In this document: positions 5,590 through 7,960 of the stretch, piece by piece
Position numbering within the stretch: position 1 is the first letter of the stretch
How the letters are laid out: each line of letters begins with the position of its first letter
Assembly: GCA_030668065.1 (NCBI GenBank)
Contig: DAOUUS010000063.1
Span: 1-7,960 of the forward strand
Origin: Candidatus Methanophagales archaeon
Lineage (GTDB): Archaea; Halobacteriota; Syntropharchaeia; Alkanophagales; Methanospirareceae
Length of the DNA stretch: 7,960 nt
Direction of reading: 5' to 3'
Notes under the pieces: generated by a model
Seen by the model: only the letters and a program-made list of their open reading frames with translations
Told to the model about the DNA's origin: nothing
The model's database searches: none
Translations under genes and position numbers: made by a program

Positions 5590-6125
5590 AGCAACTCTCG
5601 GTAGCAGCACTCGTTTTTGTACTCTTTTTAGGCGGTCTTTTCGTTTATGTGGCTGAGGATATACCGGCATTTGGCGATCCTGATTCTGCCCCTAACAGGT
5701 ATGTTAAATTGTTCGATATGGATGCCACGGGGTTAGTGGAGGATTTGAACCAGGGCGTTATCCCCGCGAGTTTAACAGATAAAATAGAGGAGGTAGGGCT
5801 TCCGCTTCCTTCTGGAGTTGCGAAGCTAAAAGAAGGTGAATGGGAAGCAGTTATTATTCCTGAGGAGACGGAGCAGCATTTCTATCCGAAGGAGCAGAAA
5901 TATTACTTTTTTGCAAAGGAAGGGGATGAGTTGTGGGTTTACCGGTATTCGCTTTACATGAGGTTTGTAGAAGAAGGCAAGCATGAGACAGAAGTGCCGA
6001 ACATGGTGACTTATATTCTTGCGGACTACAGGAGTTATGATACGCTTGGTGAGGTCACTGTTATATTTACCGCGGGTGTAGCGGTTTTATTATTGTTGAG
6101 GAGGACGGGTAAAAGACCTGAATAG
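5586..6125 (+). CDS. mbhE: MbhE-like antiporter subunit with an unusual internal insertion of about 80 residues
   Basis: This is 179 residues from the ATG at 5586, chosen over the GTG at 5574 because of the GAGGTG site and the ATGA overlap with the previous gene. An N-terminal helix (6-22) is followed by DIPAFGDPDSAPNRYV (25-40). At the C-terminal side, EVPNMVTYILADYRSYDTLG (136-155) leads into a second helix (157-171). These two blocks are the hallmarks of MbhE, equivalent to part of the MrpA C-terminal region in bacteria. MbhE proteins are usually about 100 residues, and the two blocks are normally close together. Here residues 41-120 separate them with a charged soluble segment (for example KEGEWEAVIIPEE at 82-94 and FAKEGDELWVYRY at 109-121). 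That segment should lie on the outer face if topology follows the family, which is an inference. I do not recognise the inserted sequence. Confidence 0.85.
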   Translation: MKQLSVAALVFVLFLGGLFVYVAEDIPAFGDPDSAPNRYVKLFDMDATGLVEDLNQGVIPASLTDKIEEVGLPLPSGVAKLKEGEWEAVIIPEETEQHFYPKEQKYYFFAKEGDELWVYRYSLYMRFVEEGKHETEVPNMVTYILADYRSYDTLGEVTVIFTAGVAVLLLLRRTGKRPE

Positions 6126-6128
6126 ACT

Positions 6129-6620
6129 ATGCCATCGAAAGATACTGATACAGGAACTGGTAAAGGTGGGAGTATCGTTGTAGAGACGATGACGAGGCTG
6201 ATGGTACCCTTCATCCAGTTGTTTGCGTTGTATGTGATTATACATGGCGCTGGCGGACCAGGAGGTGGATTCCAGGGCGGTGTTATATTCGCATCTTCCT
6301 TTGTTTTATATGTTATCGCTTTTGGTATCGTAAAAGCAGGTAACCGATTCTCAGAGCGTGCAAATATCGTGCTTTTCAGTACTGGTGTATATCTCTACGC
6401 AGGTGTAGGTCTGCTATGTATACTCTTCAGCTATGGTGCTGCGCAGTTTCTCAATTACGGCTACATCCCTTTGACACATCATTTTGAGGAGAACCGGGCT
6501 CTTGGTATGGACCTCGTGGAAGTAGGAATCGGGATAACTGTGATGGCTGTAATCACGTCTATATTCTTTAACCTCGTGTGGAAGAGGGAAGAAGTAGGTG
6601 AAAGGGAGGGAGAAGATTAA
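6129..6620 (+). CDS. mnhB: Mrp/Mbh-type antiporter subunit B (MnhB/MrpB, MbhF-like)
   Basis: The 163-residue protein has four hydrophobic segments. The MrpB signature is plain: IVVETMTRLMVPFIQLFALY (16-35), HGAGGPGGGFQGGVI (39-53), and MDLVEVGIGITV (127-138) near the last helix. MrpB is an essential membrane subunit of the antiporter. The N-terminus carries about 14 extra polar residues (SKDTDTGTGKGG) before the usual start of the family, but no in-frame ATG, GTG or TTG lies closer, so the ATG at 6129 is kept. No convincing Shine-Dalgarno precedes it. It starts three bases after the previous stop, so reinitiation is likely. The C-terminus is short and charged. Confidence 0.93.
   Translation: MPSKDTDTGTGKGGSIVVETMTRLMVPFIQLFALYVIIHGAGGPGGGFQGGVIFASSFVLYVIAFGIVKAGNRFSERANIVLFSTGVYLYAGVGLLCILFSYGAAQFLNYGYIPLTHHFEENRALGMDLVEVGIGITVMAVITSIFFNLVWKREEVGEREGED
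6605..6609 (+). promoter_or_regulatory. Ribosome binding site of mnhC inside the end of mnhB
   Basis: GGAGG lies in the last codons of mnhB, 13 bases before the first of two tandem ATGs (6623 and 6626). A weaker GGGAGA (6608-6613) gives nine bases. Confidence 0.5.
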
Positions 6621-6622
6621 AA

Positions 6623-7012
6623 ATGATGGAATGGCTAATCGAAGAACTATTTGCGAAATACAATTACTGGATTTCCATTGTGCTTATGCTCATCGGGTTC
6701 TATGCAATGATCGCGAAGGATAATCTGATAAAGAAGATCATCGGATTGAACATATTTCAAACCGCTATATTTCTGTTCTATATTTCGCTGGGTGATATAA
6801 CAGGGGGAACCGAGCCAATAGTGAGTGAAGAAATGATCGCTCAGGGCTATGTTTACGTGAATCCATTACCGCATGTGCTTATCCTGACGGCGATAGTGGT
6901 TGGGGTCGCAACGACTGCAGTCGCTCTTGCCTTAGTCATATTGATGTATGAGGAGTACGGAACGATAGAAGAATCCGAGATAATAGAGCTGGAGAGAGAG
7001 CGCGGGGCGTAG
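6623..7012 (+). CDS. mnhC: Mrp/Mbh-type antiporter subunit C (MnhC/MrpC, MbhG-like; NuoK homologue)
   Basis: The 129-residue protein has three hydrophobic segments (about 16-31, 38-56 and 84-109). It belongs to the NuoK/MrpC family. Conserved parts are IIGLNIFQTAIFLFYI (39-54) and the highly typical NPLPHVLILTAIVVG (80-94) with ATTAVALAL just after. The loop at 57-79, between the second and third helices, is the usual site of the MrpC outer loop (GGTEPIV). MrpC forms the lateral proton/ion path next to MrpD. Tandem ATGs leave a one-codon uncertainty in the start. The C-terminus is strongly acidic (EEYGTIEESEIIELERE). It starts two bases after mnhB ends, while the next gene is unusually far away (129 bases). 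Confidence 0.93.
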   Translation: MMEWLIEELFAKYNYWISIVLMLIGFYAMIAKDNLIKKIIGLNIFQTAIFLFYISLGDITGGTEPIVSEEMIAQGYVYVNPLPHVLILTAIVVGVATTAVALALVILMYEEYGTIEESEIIELERERGA

Positions 7013-7141
7013 TGACACGTGGTAAATAGTAGCTACTTTGCATAACGCTTCCTCGGTATAAAGCAGTGTAGATGTGCTTTTTTTTTGCACCATGTGGTGA
7101 TGAGAAAAGCTGTATGAATAAAGGAGGAAAATAAAAAAAAC
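7013..7141 (+). other. 129-base intercistronic gap with T9 tract, TATA-like box and small inverted repeats
   Basis: All other antiporter genes are separated by fewer than 50 bases or overlap. This gap holds a TATA-like GGTATAAAG at about 7055-7063. A T9 run at 7078-7086 is flanked by GTGC and GCAC, and CACCATGTGGTG at 7088-7099 has 5-bp inverted arms. A Shine-Dalgarno for mnhD lies at 7123-7127. It may hold a partial terminator, an internal promoter, or both; none is proven. Confidence 0.4.
7123..7127 (+). promoter_or_regulatory. Ribosome binding site of mnhD
   Basis: GGAGG (in AAAGGAGGAAAA) precedes the GTG at 7142 by 14 bases, nearly all A. It is the strongest Shine-Dalgarno in the window. 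No ATG start exists in the mnhD frame between the upstream in-frame TGA (7115-7117) and 7142, which supports the GTG start. Confidence 0.6.
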
Positions 7142-7960
7142 GTGTTGATTGTTGAGCACTTCCCGGTACTTGTGGTTGCAATATCCATCTTCGCCGCACT
7201 TACTATTTTAATTGCAGGCTGGATAAACAAGAAGTCTTGCTTCTTCATTTCTTTTGCAACTATTTTCGTCCAATTCGTTATGTCCCTTTTTATCCTGCAC
7301 CATGTTCTTACTGTTGGGACTATAACCTACTGGCTAGGGGGTTGGGCTCCTCCTTGGGGCATTGAATATGTCGTGGATGCTTTGAATGCTTATATATTGG
7401 TCATACTCTTGGCTTTATCTTTGATTTGTGTAACCTATTCGAAGCGGAGCATAGCACACGAACTGCCAGAAAAAGTTGTGCCTTTTTATACCCTTTATCA
7501 ACTCCTTATTACCGGTCTGTGCGGGATAACCCTGACCGGCGATATTTTTAACATGTACGTGTTCATCGAGATAACGTCCTTATCTGCATATGCGTTAATA
7601 GCATCGCGGGGCAAAATAGCGTTGAAAGCGAGTTTTACTTACCTCGTGTTGGGTGCGCTCGGTGCTTGCTTCTTCTTGCTTGGGATAGGATTTCTGTACT
7701 CGGTAACGGGTACGCTGAACATGCATGATCTCTCTATTTTATTGCCGCCGCTGTATGGTAATCGGGTGGTGCTGGCAGCTTTTGGGTTCTTCACGGTTGG
7801 CTTGAGCATAAAAATGGCACTCTTCCCGCTTCACACGTGGTTACCGGATGCGCATTCATTTGCACCTTCGGAGATAAGTGCAATGCTTTCCGGTATCATT
7901 ATAGAGGTATCCACATACGCATTCATAAGGATCTGTTTCTCGGTTTACAGTGTAGACTTC
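7142..7960 (+). CDS. mnhD: Mrp/Mbh-type antiporter subunit D (MnhD/MrpD, MbhH-like), N-terminal 273 residues, cut by window end
   Basis: The frame stays open from the GTG at 7142 to the end and covers about the first half of a protein that is normally near 500 residues. It belongs to the NuoL/M/N antiporter-like family. ITLTGDIFNMYVFIEI (129-144) contains the conserved membrane glutamate E143. KMALFPLHTWLPDAHSFAPS (224-243) holds the conserved TM7 lysine K224 and the proton-family signature. The site 31 residues later, normally the TM8 lysine (K265 in E. coli NuoM, K250 in Bacillus MrpD), is E255 here, in SGIIIEVSTYAFIR (250-263). YWLGGWAPPWGIEYVVDALN (63-82) is the typical N-terminal loop. 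The subunit carries one ion-translocating channel of the module. Its start uses GTG with a distant strong Shine-Dalgarno. The rest of the cluster lies beyond the window. Confidence 0.93.
   Translation, partial: MLIVEHFPVLVVAISIFAALTILIAGWINKKSCFFISFATIFVQFVMSLFILHHVLTVGTITYWLGGWAPPWGIEYVVDALNAYILVILLALSLICVTYSKRSIAHELPEKVVPFYTLYQLLITGLCGITLTGDIFNMYVFIEITSLSAYALIASRGKIALKASFTYLVLGALGACFFLLGIGFLYSVTGTLNMHDLSILLPPLYGNRVVLAAFGFFTVGLSIKMALFPLHTWLPDAHSFAPSEISAMLSGIIIEVSTYAFIRICFSVYSVDF

Noticed and set aside
7074..7090. GTGC-T9-GCAC as a hairpin
   Set aside because: The stem is only four base pairs around a nine-base loop, too weak to call a structure alone; it is kept only as part of the gap description.
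7114..7134. Six-codon frame (MNKGGK) ahead of mnhD, a possible leader peptide
   Set aside because: Its codons simply spell the Shine-Dalgarno region of mnhD, and it has no binding site of its own; chance is the simpler reading.
6932..7248. Three short minus-strand frames across the mnhC-mnhD gap
   Set aside because: They overlap the conserved starts and ends of mnhC and mnhD, have no supported ribosome site, and give low-complexity translations.

Overview
The window looks like part of a euryarchaeal chromosome. The strongest evidence is a Taw3/TYW3 wybutosine methyltransferase, a protein family of archaea and eukaryotes. A split Mrp/Mbh-type antiporter cluster, a GTPase-like protein of the archaeal cyclic-2,3-diphosphoglycerate-synthetase type, TATA-like promoters with T-rich ends, and a mix of near-leaderless and Shine-Dalgarno-led genes all agree. 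A methanogen or an anaerobic methane/alkane-oxidising relative is plausible, but the sequence does not settle the lineage. There are 13 coding genes, two cut by the window edges. No RNA gene, insertion sequence or CRISPR array was seen, and no gene-free stretch exceeds 130 bases.

Left part (1-2283): a leftward P-loop gene (1-552, cut at its 3' end) diverges from a rightward pair. The pair encodes a small SEC59/DGK1-type CTP-dependent lipid kinase (622-1230) and an LPG-synthase-TM/UPF0104 membrane protein (1249-2283), 18 bases apart and probably co-transcribed. Both point to isoprenoid or glycolipid handling at the membrane.

Middle (2284-4010): a free-standing radical SAM/SPASM protein resembling the AhbC/AhbD/NirJ heme-pathway group (2352-3386) converges on taw3 (3432-4010, minus).

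Right part (4011-7960): divergent from taw3, behind a TATA-like box enclosed by an 8-bp inverted repeat, a cation/proton antiporter module begins. Its order is mnhF, mnhG, mnhE, a DUF4040 protein (MbhD-like), an MbhE-like protein, mnhB, mnhC, and mnhD (cut at the window end). MrpA appears in the split archaeal form, where its C-terminal part is two small genes. This layout is shared by Mrp antiporters, membrane-bound hydrogenases (Mbh) and sulfane reductases (Mbs), so what the module is coupled to depends on genes beyond 7960.

The points most worth a second look are an extra segment of about 80 residues inside the MbhE-like subunit, a glutamate where MrpD/NuoM proteins carry their second conserved channel lysine, the inverted repeat around the antiporter promoter, and the 129-base gap with a T9 tract between mnhC and mnhD.
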